Below, one piece after another: positions 20,960-33,397 of a DNA stretch of 64,000 nucleotides. A program made the position numbers and the translations under genes. The stretch is from Wurfbainia villosa. Taxonomy: Eukaryota; Streptophyta; Magnoliopsida; Zingiberales; Zingiberaceae. The notes beneath the pieces are model-generated. The model saw only the letters and a list, made by a program, of their open reading frames with translations. It had not been told where the DNA came from and ran no database searches. Location of the stretch: positions 32,261,245 to 32,325,244 of the forward strand of contig CM046003.1 in assembly GCA_025175895.1 (NCBI GenBank). Direction: 5' to 3'. The stretch's first letter is position 1. Each line of letters opens with the position of its first letter.

Positions 20960-23900
20960 CTATTCTATTACGCACATGCCCAATTTTCGTCTTAATAGAC
21001 TAAATTCGGCTTCGGGTAGGGGTTTAGTAAATAGATCTGCCAAGTTAGACTTCGATTCGACATATTCGAGGTGTATGGCTCCGTTGGCCACATGTTCTCG
21101 AATGAAATGGTGTTTGACCTCTATATGTTTGGTCCTAGAGTGACATATCGGATTCTTTGTAAGATTAATTGAACTAATGTTATCTACATGAAGTTTAGTA
21201 TTCGTAAAGTCTAACTTAAAGTCGCGGAGGGTGTGCTTCATCCAAAGAAGCTGCGTGACACACTCACCCATCGCGATGTATTCGGCTTCGGTGGTAGATA
21301 AAGCAACACAGTGTTGCTTCTCCTCGCACTAACTCACTAGACTCGGTAAGTTGACAACAACCACTCGTGCTTTTTTATCGAGCTTACTACGGCATAATCC
21401 GAATCGAGTAGCCGATTAGTTCGAACTCCGTAGATCTAGGGTACCAAATACCAACGTTAAGTGTACCCTTAAGATATCTAAGGATACGCTTAACTAGGGT
21501 TAGGTGAGACTCCTTAGCACAGGTTTGAAACCTGGCGCACATACTTACTGCGAATAGAATGTCAGGTCGACTCGCAGTTAAGTATAGGAGACTTCCTATT
21601 GTGCTCCTATAGTACTTTAAGTCAATGGATTTACTTTCTAGGTCTTCTCCTATGTTAACATTTATCGCCATTGGGGTGTTTATTACCTTAGCGTCTTGCA
21701 TTCCAAATCTTTTAATTAACTCCTTAGTGTATTTTTGTTGATATAGGTATATACCATCCTTAGTTTGTTTAATTTGTAGACCTAAAAAGAAACTTAACTC
21801 GCCTACCAAGTTCATTTCGAACTCACTTTCCATGAGCGAAACGAACTCGTTTAGTAAGGCTGAGTTAGAGGTTCCAAAAATTATATCGTCTACGTAAATT
21901 TGAGCTATGAATATTTCTTTACCTAAGGTTTTTACAAAGAGAGTTGGGACAACTAAGCCTTGGTTAAACCCTTTTGACTTAAGATGGATTGAAAGTCTCT
22001 CGTACCAAGCTCGAGGAGCTTGTTTAAGTCCATAGAGAGCCTTCTTAAGTTTTAGAACATGGTCGTGTTTATCTAGATTTTCGAATCCGGGGGGGTTGGC
22101 TAACATAAACTTCTTCTTTAATGTATCCATTTAGGAATGCCGACTTAACATCCATTTGAAACAGCTTAAATCCTCGATGTGCGGCATAAGCTAGCAACAT
22201 TCGAATGGATTCGAGTCTAGCTACTGGGGCATAGGTTTCGTCGTAATCTAAGCCTTCGACTTGGCTAAACCCTTTGGCGACTAACCTAGCCTTGTTTCTA
22301 ACTACTTCACCTTTATCATCAAGCATATTTCGAAACACCCACCTTGTTCCAATTTTCGTTTTGTCTTTAGGTGGTGGTACTAATTCCCACACTTCATTCC
22401 TAGTAAATTGGGCTAGCTCTTCTTGCATTGCAATAATCCAATCGGGATCAAGAAGAGCTTGTTCAATTGATTTGGGTTCTATCTTTGAAATTAAGGAAAT
22501 TTGTCTAAGGTTCCTATAGGATGCTCTAGTTCGAACTCCTAGATTAGGATCTCCTATCACTTGATCGATAGGGTGGTTAGTTTGAATTCTAGATTGGGTT
22601 GGGTTTGTGTCACCTAATGCTTGATTAATGGGGTGACTTGGTTGAACACTAGTTTGGTTGGAGTCATCTATCACTTGATCAATAGAGTGACTTGGTTGAC
22701 TTAGGTTAGGATTAACACTAGACCTGATCTCGGGATCAGAGTTAGGTCTAGTATGAATCGGCTCGCTAATTGGGGTTGCCGGGGGTTTTGTAGGTTCGTG
22801 TCCTTCATCGAACACTACATTAATGGTTTCCTCGACTCTAAGGGTGTCGTGGTTATATACTCTATAAGCTCTACTTGTAGTCGAGTATCCTAGAAAGATT
22901 CCGGTCGTGGTTTTGAATGTAAATTTCCCTAGGTAATCCTTAGTGTTTAGGATATGTACCTTACACCCAAATACCCTAAAGTACTTGATGTTGGGTACTT
23001 TATCGTGATAAATCTCGTATGAGGTCTTAAGGTGCCTTTTTACCATAAGGATCCTATTTTGGATATAGCATGCCGTACTCACGGCTTCTGCCCAAAACCT
23101 ATCGGGTAGGTCGTATTCGTTCAACATGGTCCTAGCGGCTTCTTGTAGAGTTTGGTTTTTCCGTTCCACTAGGCCATTTTGCTGAGGGATCCTAGGGCAA
23201 GAGAATTTATGGTGGTATCCGTTTAGGTTACAGAAGTTGGTGAACCTTTGATTTTCGAATTCACCACCATGATCGCTTCTAAGTCTTTTAACCTTAAGGT
23301 CTTTTTGATTCTCGATTAATTTAAATAGATTAATTAATTGATCTAGGGTATCATTTTTATGTTTGATGAACCTAACCGAGTAAACACAGTAGTCGTCAAT
23401 TATGACTAAGCAATATTGACTTCTATTGAGTGACTTGGCTCCATGTGAATCGAATAGATCCATATGCAGGAGCTCAAGTACACTTGAGGTTCGTTCTTGG
23501 TTAGTTAACTTGTGTTGTATCCTAGGTTGTTTTCCTTGTTGACAAGCATTACAGATTTTATTAACCAAGTTGTTGAGGTTGGGTAAGCCTCTGACTAAGC
23601 CACTCTGACTCATCTTGTGGATGAGTCTTGGGTGTGAGTGACCGAGTCGTCGGTGCCACAACCATGATTCCTCTTGCCGTGTCATAAGACACTTAGTTGA
23701 GGAGTTAGTTAAGTTGATTGTATAAATGTTGTTATTTCTAGTTCCTTTAAGAATTGTTTTAGCGGTTTCGTTGGTATTAATTATGCATTCATTTTCTAGA
23801 AATATGACCTTACAGTTATTATCACACAATTGGCTTACACTAAGTAAATTATATTGAAAATTTTCTACTAGTAAAACATTTTGAATAACAAAATTTGAAT

Positions 23901-24039
23901 TGAGCTCAATATCACCTGATCCGATGATTTTGAGCTTGCCGTTATTTCCGAAGGCTACCGATCCTTGTCGTTTGAATTGAAGCTTTGAAAACTTGAGTTG
24001 ATCCCCGGTCATGTGTCGGGAGCAACCACTGTCCAACAT
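20960..24039 (-). pseudogene. Sirevirus pol: protease, integrase, RT, RNase H with frameshifts
   Basis: The frame from 24039 begins MLDSGCSRHMTGD, which includes the aspartic protease DSG. It continues with the GAG-pre-integrase finger (WLWHRRLGHSHPRLIHKMS ... CNACQQGKQ), the integrase core (HMDLFDSHG, VIIDDY, RSDHGGEFEN, QQNGLVERKNQ) and the start of RT (KARLVAKGFSQ, FQMDVKSAFLNG). At about 22085 a run of seven C's, one more than the family frame needs, shifts the frame. RT resumes in 22130-21387 (LYGLKQAPRAWYERL, IYVDDIIFG, FFLGLQIKQ, SRPDILFAV). Another shift near 21390 precedes RNase H (STTEAEYIAMGE, HIEVKHHFIRE, DLFTKPLPEAEF). Catalytic motifs are intact, so few changes separate it from a working frame. 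Confidence 0.92.
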
Positions 24040-24672
24040 CCATTGATCCTACACACAAGGTGGTTGGATTGGATGTTAGATTTTTTAAATTGGTTGTAAG
24101 TTGTTAAACCTAGGTCATCTCACCTATGTCTATATGATCAAGCATGTTATACTTATGTGTTTTTTTGTGAGATGATTTCCAATTGATTTGATTAAGTGCA
24201 TTTAGGTTCAAGTAATTTTATGTTAGATTTGGATTTGACCCTAGGCTTGTCAAGTTTACCTTTTCAAGATCATGGCTTTCAGGTCGTGGCGAGGCACAAG
24301 AGTCTTCTTTTATCGGATCATCGACCACTTCCTTAGACAAAGCCATGTTCAAGAAAATGATGACTTGACTCAGCTAAGATTATTTCCTAGTCTAACTGGT
24401 TATTTTTGAAAAGAGGCTCCCCGAGGCTCAATCTTTTCGAAGAATTTTAGTTGGTTGTGTTTTTGAAAAGAGGCTCCCCGAGGCTCAATCTTTTTGAAGA
24501 ATTTTAGTTGGTTGTGTTTTTGAAAAGAGGCTCCCCGAGGCTCAATCTTTTCGAAGTTGATTATGTTCATGTTCTAAGTGAGTTCACAAGTTTTAAAGTA
24601 CAAACTTTCTAAGTTAAAGCATGCAATTTCTAAGTTAAAGCAAAAACATTCTAAGTTTAAAACATGCAATTT
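24040..24672 (-). other. Spacer between gag and protease with 57-bp tandem repeats
   Basis: Gag stops at 24673 and protease opens at 24039, leaving about 630 bp with no long ORF. It includes nearly three tandem 57-bp units (24403, 24460 and 24517 onward) of the word GAAAAGAGGCTCCCCGAGGC. The unit length is a multiple of three. It may be decayed coding sequence or an element-specific insertion. Confidence 0.6.
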
Positions 24673-26289
24673 CTAAGTTAAAGCACAAACATGTTTTGTA
24701 CTGGCTCCCCCTAGACCGTTGAATTGGTTCGGTCTATCCACATAGTGGATTTGGTCCTTGGGAATCCAGTACGGGTTGGATCCTAGAGTTGAAATCAAAA
24801 GGTTCTTAGGGACCCATGCTTGGACATGTTTCCTATGTCGACTTACAATCGACATATACGACCTGTTAGTCGTGTTTGAGTTAAACCCTAGTCCAGCCTT
24901 GTTGTACACGGCCCTTTGAGATCCAAGTAGGAGGTCAAGTCCTTTGGATCCTGAAGTGAACCTTTCCAACGTGTTCCTAAGATCTTCGACTTGACTTTTC
25001 AAGAGAGAGTTCTCAACTTTGAGCTTTTCAACTCGAGTTGAGTCCTTCTCTTGAACTCGACTAGTCGAAGAGGTTAGGGAGACCTCGTGTTTAAGGAGTT
25101 TAACCTCCTCAACAAGGGTCTCGACCTTGGACTCGGACTTAGCTAACTTCCTAGACAAAAACCTAACCGTATTATGTAAAGTATTAAATAAAGTTCGACT
25201 TACTTTAAGGGTATCTTTTGAACCGGATGCGTATCCGTGGCTTGACTTGAAGGTAGCTTCGTAGTCTGAGTCATCCTCAGGCTCTGACTCAAGTTCAGGC
25301 TCCGTGTATGACTCAATTGATTTCGCCATGAAGATGTGGTCTTCGTCTTCTTCGGATGACGCTTCTTCCCATGTCGCGTTGAGGGCCTTCTTGTGCTTAG
25401 GTGCTTGGTGGTTGAGCTTGGGGCACTCGGACTTGATATGTCCAAACTGTGCACTCATAACACCTAATATTAGAACTTTTAGGCTTACCTTGGTTGAGTC
25501 GAGTCGTGGTTCGCGCCCCTTGGCTATCCTTCGAGCTAGGTTCATTAGTTCGACCAACTCCGGTCAACTTCTTCTTCTGACTCGCCTTCCTCCTCGGTGG
25601 TGGCTTGTTTGCGATTTTCTTCTTCTTTGAACTCGCAAACAAGGCTATACCCTCTCGCCCGAGTTAGACTGCTCATGAAGTTCAAAATCTGAAAAGAGTT
25701 CATCTAACCTAATTTTAGAAAGGTCCTTGGAGACCTTATAGGCATCGACCATGGATGCCCATAAGGTAGTCCTCGGAAAAGAGTTTAGGACATACCTTAT
25801 AAGGTCGCAGTTTTCGACCTTTTGCCCGATTGCGTGTAGGTTGTTGACGATGTCCTGGACTCGGGCGTGAAGTTGTGTCGCGGACTCGTGTTCCTGCATT
25901 TTTAGGTTATATAGTTTATTGAAAAGAAGATCACGCTTACATACCTTGGCTTCGTCGGTCCCTTCGTGTAGCTCCACTAGTTTTGTCCAAAGATCTTTTG
26001 CGCTTATGAAGGGGCCGACGCGATTTAGCTCCTCCTTGGATAGGCCGCATTGAAGGATTTGCGTTGCCTTAGCGTCGACTTCGACTTGTTTTTTTGTTGC
26101 AATGGTCCATTGGTCATAATCCAAGGAGTCACCCACTTCATTAGTCGGAAGTGTGAAACCCGTTTGGATTATGATCCACATCTCGATTTGGGTTTTAAGA
26201 AAGCATTCCATCCGACCCTTCCAATAACGGAAGTCATCTCCGTTGTAAAACGGAGGTCGGATGGTGCTAAACCCTTCGAGATGGGCCAT
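24673..26289 (-). pseudogene. Sirevirus gag with zinc knuckle and coiled coil, two frameshifts
   Basis: Gag forms the virus-like particle that packages the element RNA. The likely start is the Met of MAHLEGFSTIRPPFYNGDDF (26289). The UBN2-type gag region includes YWKGRMECFLKTQ and LKMQEHESATQLHARVQDIV. The frame breaks near 25650; a lysine-rich linker continues in a second frame (25642 onward, FASSKKKKIANK). It returns to the first frame inside the zinc knuckle: CYEC is in one frame and FGHIKSECPKL in the other. The C-terminal part has an acidic stretch, a long coiled coil (about 25170-24960) and WVPKNLLISTLGSNPYWIPK. The long C-terminal gag region is Sirevirus-like. Confidence 0.88.
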
Positions 26290-26495
26290 TAGAACAAAGA
26301 ACACAAGGAGGCGAAGGAAAAAAAAACTAGCAACGATAAAAACACACAAAAAGTACCAAGACTCGCGTCTTGGATTAGTAGTGCGGGAGTAAATTTAACA
26401 AAGTGAAATAAATCTGAAATAAACAGAAATAAAAGAAAAATAAATCTGTGAAAAATGGCTAGACTGGTGGTTTCACCAAATCTTAGCAACTCCCG

Positions 26496-26507
26496 GCTCT
26501 GATACCA
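26496..26507 (-). other. Primer-binding site (initiator tRNA-Met)
   Basis: On the minus strand TGGTATCAGAGC lies two bases from the 5' LTR. It is complementary to the 3' end of initiator tRNA-Met and fixes the element orientation. Confidence 0.93.
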
Positions 26508-26509
26508 AT

Positions 26510-27591
26510 TGTTGGATCGATGCGGTTCGCTAGAGGGGGGGTGAATAGCGAAGAAAAAAACTTTTTCTCGTTTCTTTCGTTAAAACTCGAGAGAAAATTA
26601 ATTGCAGCGGAAATGTAAAGTAAATAGAGACAAATAGGTTTTACTTGGTTCGTAGCCTTCGGCTACTACTCCAAGGCCCTAATGGTCCTTGACCATGCAC
26701 GGAGGGCAAATACTAAACGAACTCCTTCTCGATGGAGATAGGAGTTAAACGATTACAAAAACTCAAGAAAGACTCAAGATAGAGGGACACTCCCCCTCTC
26801 CTTGATATGATTTAAAGCTCGAAATAAAAACAACTTATACAAATTTAAAGATTATACCGACGACTTCAAAGATTGGAGGTTGAAGCTCTAGTCGTCGTCT
26901 CGGCAGCGCTTCGTCGTAGGGATGTCGGAGAGTCGGAGCGTATAGGAAGCACTTGGAAGCTTTTGAATTGATGAAAAACCCTAGGTTTGACCCTCCTTTT
27001 ATAGCCTTTAAGCCCCTCATCGAATGAGTCTTTAGCCAATCACAAATGGGCACAAAACCCCTTGAAAAATGGTGATAACTGAATGACTAATGGCCATCAC
27101 CACCGATCACGGCAAAGATCCGAGGTCGACCTTCTAATGACCGATCGATTGATGTAGTCGAGTCCTCCGTCGGCAATGATCGATGCTTGCTGCAAGTCAA
27201 GGTTAGCTCAACAAAAACATAATTTCGACGGTCGTCGACCATCCGATCTCGACCTAGACCACCTATGAGATGTCTTGGGTCGGATCTACGCTTAAGTCTT
27301 TCCTCGTAAAGAGGATACGACCTTACTTACGCTCGCACACACGAGCTTACCTCAGTACTTACGTGTTGCTTTTGCTTCCGGCCTTCCACTCAATTCCTTC
27401 GGCTCCCTCCGAAGTCTCTTGAGTGTCGCCCGACCACCGCGGCTTCCTCCGGGTGTCGCTAGCCTTCAGCTCCAGCGTTGAGACTTTTCTGCACACTTGA
27501 TTTAGCTCATGAGATAACAATATATGCTTAACTTTGTATCGTTTTCTATAATCAAAACTTAGGTTCGACTTAGGTGCCTACTGCACCAACA
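26510..27591 (-). repeat. 5' LTR of the Sirevirus-like element
   Basis: 1082 bp, TG...CA ends, next to the primer site at 26496-26507. It is the partner of 19026-20063. The 44-bp length difference comes mainly from the divergent block at 27081-27204. Confidence 0.95.
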
Positions 27592-27596
27592 CTTAG

Positions 27597-29300
27597 GTGT
27601 GCATAACCACCTCGTAATAATGATAATGATAAAAAAAAATATACAGGAATTCAAAGTTAAAATTAAGATAGTCAATAATTTAATTTTATTAAAAGTTATC
27701 TAATTTGTTAATTTTTATAATTAATTATAGAAAAGTGGTTTATTAAAAAATTAAAATTTTGTTAATAAATATGTTATATTATGAAGAATAGGTTGTTATC
27801 ATACTATAAAAAATAATTAAGATCCATAGAATAGATAAATTTTTGAGTGAATACAATTTATAATTATTTTTTTGTGTGAAAAATAAAAATTATCTCCAGG
27901 TAAGGATCATATTTTTATCCTTGTCAAATTCTTAATTTGGTGTTCAATACTTTTCATCCATCTTAACTATTATTTCTCTTAACCATAACTTTTTTTTTTC
28001 CATCATTGATTCCCATTTATCATATTGAGTAGCGTTGTTCTATTTTCTTCATTATTTTTATTGAGATTTTCTTTTTGCATCATTAACACATGTCGTTTCT
28101 CCCACCGCATTCTCCGTCCATCTATTGTCATCTTCGTCATTCACCATTTTATTTCACTATCATTATTAATTTCCTATTCCTATCCATTCTTAAATTTAAA
28201 TAGGATTCTCATGCTCACTTATCATTTCCATACCTCATCAACTTCATAGGGGCAGATCCTCCAATCCACTTGATTACTATATATAATTTTTTTTTGTATC
28301 TAATAAGCAATCACATTTATTTTTAATTATGTGATTACTATATAAAAATTTTTATTCTCTCTCATCTCTTTTCATTCTCTTTCCCCAATCAAATTTTCCT
28401 CGATTAAATTCACTCCAAAACCTTTGCATCGTCGATTGTGTTGTGTCATCATCAATCACTTGAATTCAAAATTGATTACATATTCGAAAAGTCTGCGATG
28501 ATGTGACCTAAACATTCTCTTGGTAGTTTGGTACCAAAATTTTGAAGTAATATTGCGACTTGAGATGAGATGTGGGCCCTTTGTTTCACATCGAAGCTAT
28601 GCATGAATTTGTTCGCTATCGTTGACCACTAAATAATCTGGGAGGCTGGGATGGTAATTTTTAGGAAGTTTCGAGCTCGATTTTAGCCATAAATCGAGAA
28701 TTCGGAGGTTATTTGAGGGTGAGCAAATTTTTAGATTGATTTGTGCGATTTTGATATCAATAATTGATAATTATTGTATCCTTGAATGTAGGTATAAACT
28801 TTGCATTGATTTGAGGTATCAAATGAATTTTCAGATTTGTTGAAGCATTTTTAAAAAATTTCAACTTGTTTAATTGGAGATTTTCAAATTTCTAGTGTCG
28901 TATAATTTGATATTCGAATGTTGTGTATTAGATTTGTAAATGCCAAGTTTGAAATTCTTAGTTTAAGTTTTGAAACTCATTTCATGGAATCAGGAAAATA
29001 GTCACTTGAATCTTAGTTTAGAGTTATTTAAGCTAAAATAAAAAGTATGAGACTATTTAAACTAGGAATGATTAATTTTAGAAATTTTAATATAATCTCG
29101 TGATTTTAGAAATTAAAGTACTTAAATAGTTAAAGTTGGAATTGTTGGTTTAATATTTGATGAAGATAAAAAGCTTGGTGTTTTTTTTATGTTGTTGTCA
29201 TTATTCAATTTTTGTCACTGACTTAATGTTTGATTTAATATTGTTATTATTATTCACTTATTTGAGCTAATTCGAGTTTTTCATTGTTCATATACTTCAA
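27597..29300. other. AT-rich flank and possible leader of the hAT/TTF-type pseudogene
   Basis: No clear gene. The 28350-28750 part resembles a leader with small-intron-like sequence ahead of the ATG at 29301. Poly-A/T tracts are frequent (27620-28000). No element terminus is recognised. Confidence 0.4.
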
Positions 29301-29793
29301 ATGGAAAAATTTGTTATGATTGATAAGTTTTTTCAAATGAAGAGAGTAAATGAATTAGATCTAGCTATTCCTATAACCCATTGACAAGATCAAATAACAA
29401 TGATTTTCTATATGAAATTTCTCCTAAAAAATTTAAAAATATAGAAACTGAAGAGGTTGATCTCAATTCTTTAGAGCATGGTCCAAGATTGCATCAACAA
29501 ATTTGAGAATATCATCCTAACCAATAAAAGGAGATTCATCAAGCTTATCTAAATATGAAGGCATATCAACCTATTCTTTGAGAATATCTGTTAAATAAAA
29601 ATGGTAAGCACCCTCTAAGATTCCAATCTACTTGGTATGAACAATTTTTTAGGTTGGAGTATTCACCGGCTAAAGATAAAGCATATTTTTTTTTCATGTT
29701 TTATCTTCAACAAGTCATCATGATGCTCAAATCACATTGCGTTTATTGTTGATGAATTTGATAATTGAAAGAAAGTTTGAAATGAAAAAACTT
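29301..29793 (+). pseudogene. hAT-type (TTF-finger) transposase-like pseudogene, 5' part
   Basis: A reading starting MEKFVMIDKFFQ leads into a TTF-type zinc-finger transposase region typical of plant zinc-finger MYM/ZNF862-like hAT proteins. Visible family words are LEHGPRLHQQ, EYHPNQ, YLNMKAYQPIL, HPLRFQSTWYEQFFRLEY and SPAKDKAY. Several stops (TGA after AIPITH, TGA after LHQQI) and a frame change near 29690 show decay. The 23-kb MULE is inserted at 29793, and the same protein continues at 53043. The identity of the subfamily is from memory of family motifs. Confidence 0.75.
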
Positions 29794-29975
29794 CGGCAAT
29801 TTATCAAACAACGCACGTGAAGTTTAAAATTGCCCAAACAATGCCCCATACTTTCATATTTACTAAATGACATACTTAATTCCGTTTTTATCCCTCCCGC
29901 CAAACAGAACTTTTAATGCGGAGATTTGGCAGACATCCGAGCCACAACTGGAAATCCCGAGCCATCCAAATGTCC
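29794..29975 (+). repeat. Left terminal inverted repeat of the 23-kb MULE
   Basis: It shares AAGTTTAAAATTGCCCAAAC and ACATCCGAGCCACAA with the inverted right end and is related to the 7-kb MULE ends. The ULP gene starts about 280 bp inside it, so it probably includes that promoter. Confidence 0.9.
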
Positions 29976-30255
29976 CGTCCAAACGAGCGCACATTAGAGT
30001 CTTTCTCTCTTTAGCTTCTGAGAAAATCTTCACTCAGGGCATAAATCTTCCGAACTTCTTGCACTCTATTTTTTGTCCAGCGTGAGTTCTCGAGCGAGCT
30101 TCCGAGTTTTAGGATTTTCGACGAGACTTTTCGAGGTAATCTCGCATAATCCTCTCATTTAACTATATGTGTTACCCATTTCTTACTCGGATTTAGGGTT
30201 TTCGTTGAAAGTCGTACATCTCATAAGCTTTCTGTCTACCATTCATTATTGCAGA

Positions 30256-33200
30256 ATGAGTCAAGAATCTGGTTCAACCTCTCCTTCACCGATCAAGGTA
30301 TGTCTCACATTCCTTGCTTTAGTCGAATATGAAGGACGTCATTTATTTTAATATTTTTTCAATTATGGTTTTGAAATAATTTCAAATATTTAAATGGATG
30401 ATTTTTTTAATTTGTATATGAATTAGATAAATAGATCCTTGAGGTTTTTTTTTCCACAACATTATTGCAAATCATTGCGGATTCTATAATTTGTTATATA
30501 TAATTACAAAATGAAGGAATAAATTAGGTTTTTAAAATTTTGTATTTCCAAATTTTTAGGGAAAAAATGAGTGTGTGAAGAAACTCCAATGGACCAACAT
30601 TTTAGGCCACTTTATTGAATTTTTTGGAGGTCCAAATGCTAAAGGAAAGCAACGTCCGTCTGTTTGTTTACATGAAAGGCACAGAGAGATCATTAGACAA
30701 ACCCCATTTGCTATTTTTTTTGAATATACAAGACATTCCATAAATCCGTGGTATATTAGTCAATATATTTCAAAGTTGGGATTCAATAAGTCAAACCTTT
30801 AAGTTTTCAACTGTGCCAGTTGCTTTCACCAGAAGAGATGTGTCCCTTTTGCTTGGTATTGTAGATAGAGGGGCTTCTGTTCCCATGAATTCAACTAATG
30901 CATCAGGTGTTCTTTTCATTTCTTAATTCTCCAAAAAGAACCAACTAGATCAAAACTAGAGTATTTGCTTAAAACTTATTCTGCTATAGTAGAATTAGAT
31001 GAAGATGTTTTGTTGTTTTGTAAGTTGTATGTTTTGTATATATTTGCTTGTGTGTTGTTCTGTACTACTACATATAAGGTCCTCATAGGTCTTGTAGATA
31101 TTGTAGATGATTTTGACAACATAGGTAGTTTCAATTGGGTTGAAGTCATCCATCAATTTATGGCTCCACAATTACCTATTATTGGAGATCTATGTTCATC
31201 TACTAATACAGTTATGCAGAACAACCGAATTCCTTACCTAAAGGGATTTGTCGACCTTCTGGATGTAAGTTCCTTCTTACTAATTTATTTTGTCTTTTAT
31301 ATTCACATAAGTATGTAACACTTTGGATATGAGCATGCTTGGTTTCTGGAACATGTCCCAATCCAGAGACCATCCAATACCGAAGGGCCATGAATAAATA
31401 AGTGTAGGCAACTCCTTCACATATTAGCAAGGTGAGGAATTTATTGGAGAAAGTCTCACCTGAACAGGTAAATAGAAGACCACAACTTAATTTTTTTTGT
31501 TTTCATTATCTAAATAATTGTTGATTTTTTGATAGGTTATTGTTGATATAATTTATACCCGTAGTGAGATTATACTGCTTGATAAGGTTGACTATTATAT
31601 TGAAAATACTCCCCATCCAATAGAGATTTTGTCATCACAAACTATACAAGAAAAATATCCTACTAAATGCCATGAGTGTTTAGTTTATCAGATACAAACT
31701 CAAAGAGTTAAGAATGGAAAATATGACACTAACTGAAAGGGTAAAAGAACTAATTGAAATTATAGGAAGAGAAGGTATGAAGGCTAAATCAAATAACCCT
31801 GAAGTTGATCCTCAATCTCAACCGGAACCAATTGCCACTAGAACAAGACAGCGAGAAAGAACCCGCTATGATTACAGGGATACTCCCGTTGATAGTCCAC
31901 TATGGGTAAAATTGGTACCTCAAAGGAAAAGAAAAAAGACAGAAGTTTGTGATGTTGAGGTATTAGAAGGGCAACCTGAGAAAGATGTAAATGATGCAGA
32001 AGTTTCTGGGAAGAAGGGAAAACAAATAATTTGTATGAATGAATTTCAAGTGAGGGATACTATCTCTATTGTGGAAGAAGAATATGAAAAAGATCTTGAG
32101 AGGGAGGAAGTAAGAATTGATAAACTTAACCAAATGAGAATGGAAGCCATTGTGGTAAGTTAGAATACAAAGAAAATTAGTTTTTGTTAATTTTTTTAAA
32201 TTAATAATCTAATTTTTTTATTATAGTATGTCAAGAAAAAATGTAAGACGTCAAAGAAGCAAAAACAAGATGTTGATGTGACCTACTTGCTAAAAAGTTT
32301 AGAAAAAATAAAGTATGGTAGTTACATCCACCATTACATTCGAAAATTTTGTTACAATAATATAGAAAGTGCAAATATTTATTTACCATTAAATTTTTTT
32401 GTAGGCCTATTACAGGTTATGTTTGGGAGGAAAGTTATTTTTCATTAACTCTGAATTCTTTATACTCTGGAGTTAATGGATATATTTTCACAGTTGGGGA
32501 GGTTATCGATACATTTTTAAGTCATATAACAAGTATGTGTATTGCTCATCTGGGTTAATTGTAAGGAATTTAAATTATCTTATAGTCTAACGATTTAAAA
32601 TGTTATATTAAATTTTTAAATATTTTCCTCTGCAGTCAACATTAAGAATGTCATGGAAGACCGCCACGACACAAATCATAAACATGGACATGAATGATGG
32701 AGAGGTTAGATATATTTTCATACCTCTAAATACTGACCAAACTCACTTTCACCTGTTGTGTATTGACACAAAAGCAATAACTTTCAATCATTACAACTCC
32801 CTTTCATATGGAGGAAGATCAAAAGTTGATTTTGAAGCAGTTGTGAGTAGATAATTTTGAAGCAGTTGTGAGTAGATAATTTTTTTAAATATGGCATTGT
32901 ATCTGTAAATGAATAGTTATGTTAACTTAATCATTGTGTAATAATAGGTATCCCAATTTAAAGGATATTCATCTAAGAACCTTGCAACAATTCATCCATG
33001 TTTACAAGCTTATTACCCCATCGACAACTGAGTTTCTGTTACAGCTGATTGTCCCTAACAAGTAGCAAGGTACTAAAAGAAAAATACTGAACGTGAAATT
33101 TTACTTATGAATTGAAATATATAATTTGTCATGGTATTTTTGCAGCAATGATAGTGCCTTATTTGTGATGCAATACATGAGATGTCTGCTGTATGGTGAG

Positions 33201-33287
33201 AAGATGAACTTCAAACAAGCAGACATGGAAAAATTTAGAATAGATGTCTCAGTGTCAATTTTAAGGAATGAGTTCTTCATAATGTAA
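30256..33287 (+). pseudogene. ULP1-like (C48) protease gene A of the MULE
   Basis: ULP1-type enzymes remove SUMO from proteins; the role in MULEs is unknown. Likely exons: 30256-30297 (MSQESGSTSPSPIK), 30560-30906, about 30939-31264, to 31467, 31536-32154, 32227-32312, 32405-32532, 32636-32842, 32948-33069 and 33146-33287. The N-terminal plant-type domain reads FTRRDVSLLLGIVDRGASV. A charged linker follows, then the protease: VRYIFIPLNTDQTHFHLLCID (putative catalytic His in THF) and HYNSL, where the usual Asp is Asn. The last exon has NDSALFVMQYM, with Ser for the catalytic Cys. Frameshifts near 30793 and 31715 and stops in 32948-33069 (after YYPIDN and after DCP) confirm decay. A paralogue lies at 42701-46118. 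Confidence 0.8.
32830..32879 (+). repeat. 25-bp tandem duplication including a splice donor
   Basis: The unit TTTTGAAGCAGTTGTGAGTA plus TAGATAA-like end occurs twice (32830-32854 and 32855-32879), doubling the GTGAGT donor of the exon that carries HYNSL. Confidence 0.85.
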
Positions 33288-33397
33288 TTTAAGAAAAACT
33301 TAGGTGGGAGTATGACAATGCATTTTTATATTTGAGTTAATCATGAATTTTGTCATTTTGTAAATGATACTGCATTCCATAGATCAACAGTGACTAT

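Larger units (their letters stand above)
19026..27591 (-). mobile_element. Full-length Sirevirus-like Ty1/copia retrotransposon
   Basis: This 8566-bp element is inserted on the minus strand. LTRs lie at 19026-20063 (3' LTR) and 26510-27591 (5' LTR). A perfect 5-bp duplication CTTAG is at 19021-19025 and 27592-27596. Order on the minus strand is LTR, tRNA-Met primer site, gag, spacer, protease-integrase-RT-RNase H, a polypurine-rich tail, LTR. The copia domain order, the long gag with a coiled-coil region, the 1-kb LTRs and the multiple polypurine tracts match Sireviruses. The ORFs carry several frameshifts, so this copy is structurally complete but not autonomous as written. Confidence 0.95.
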
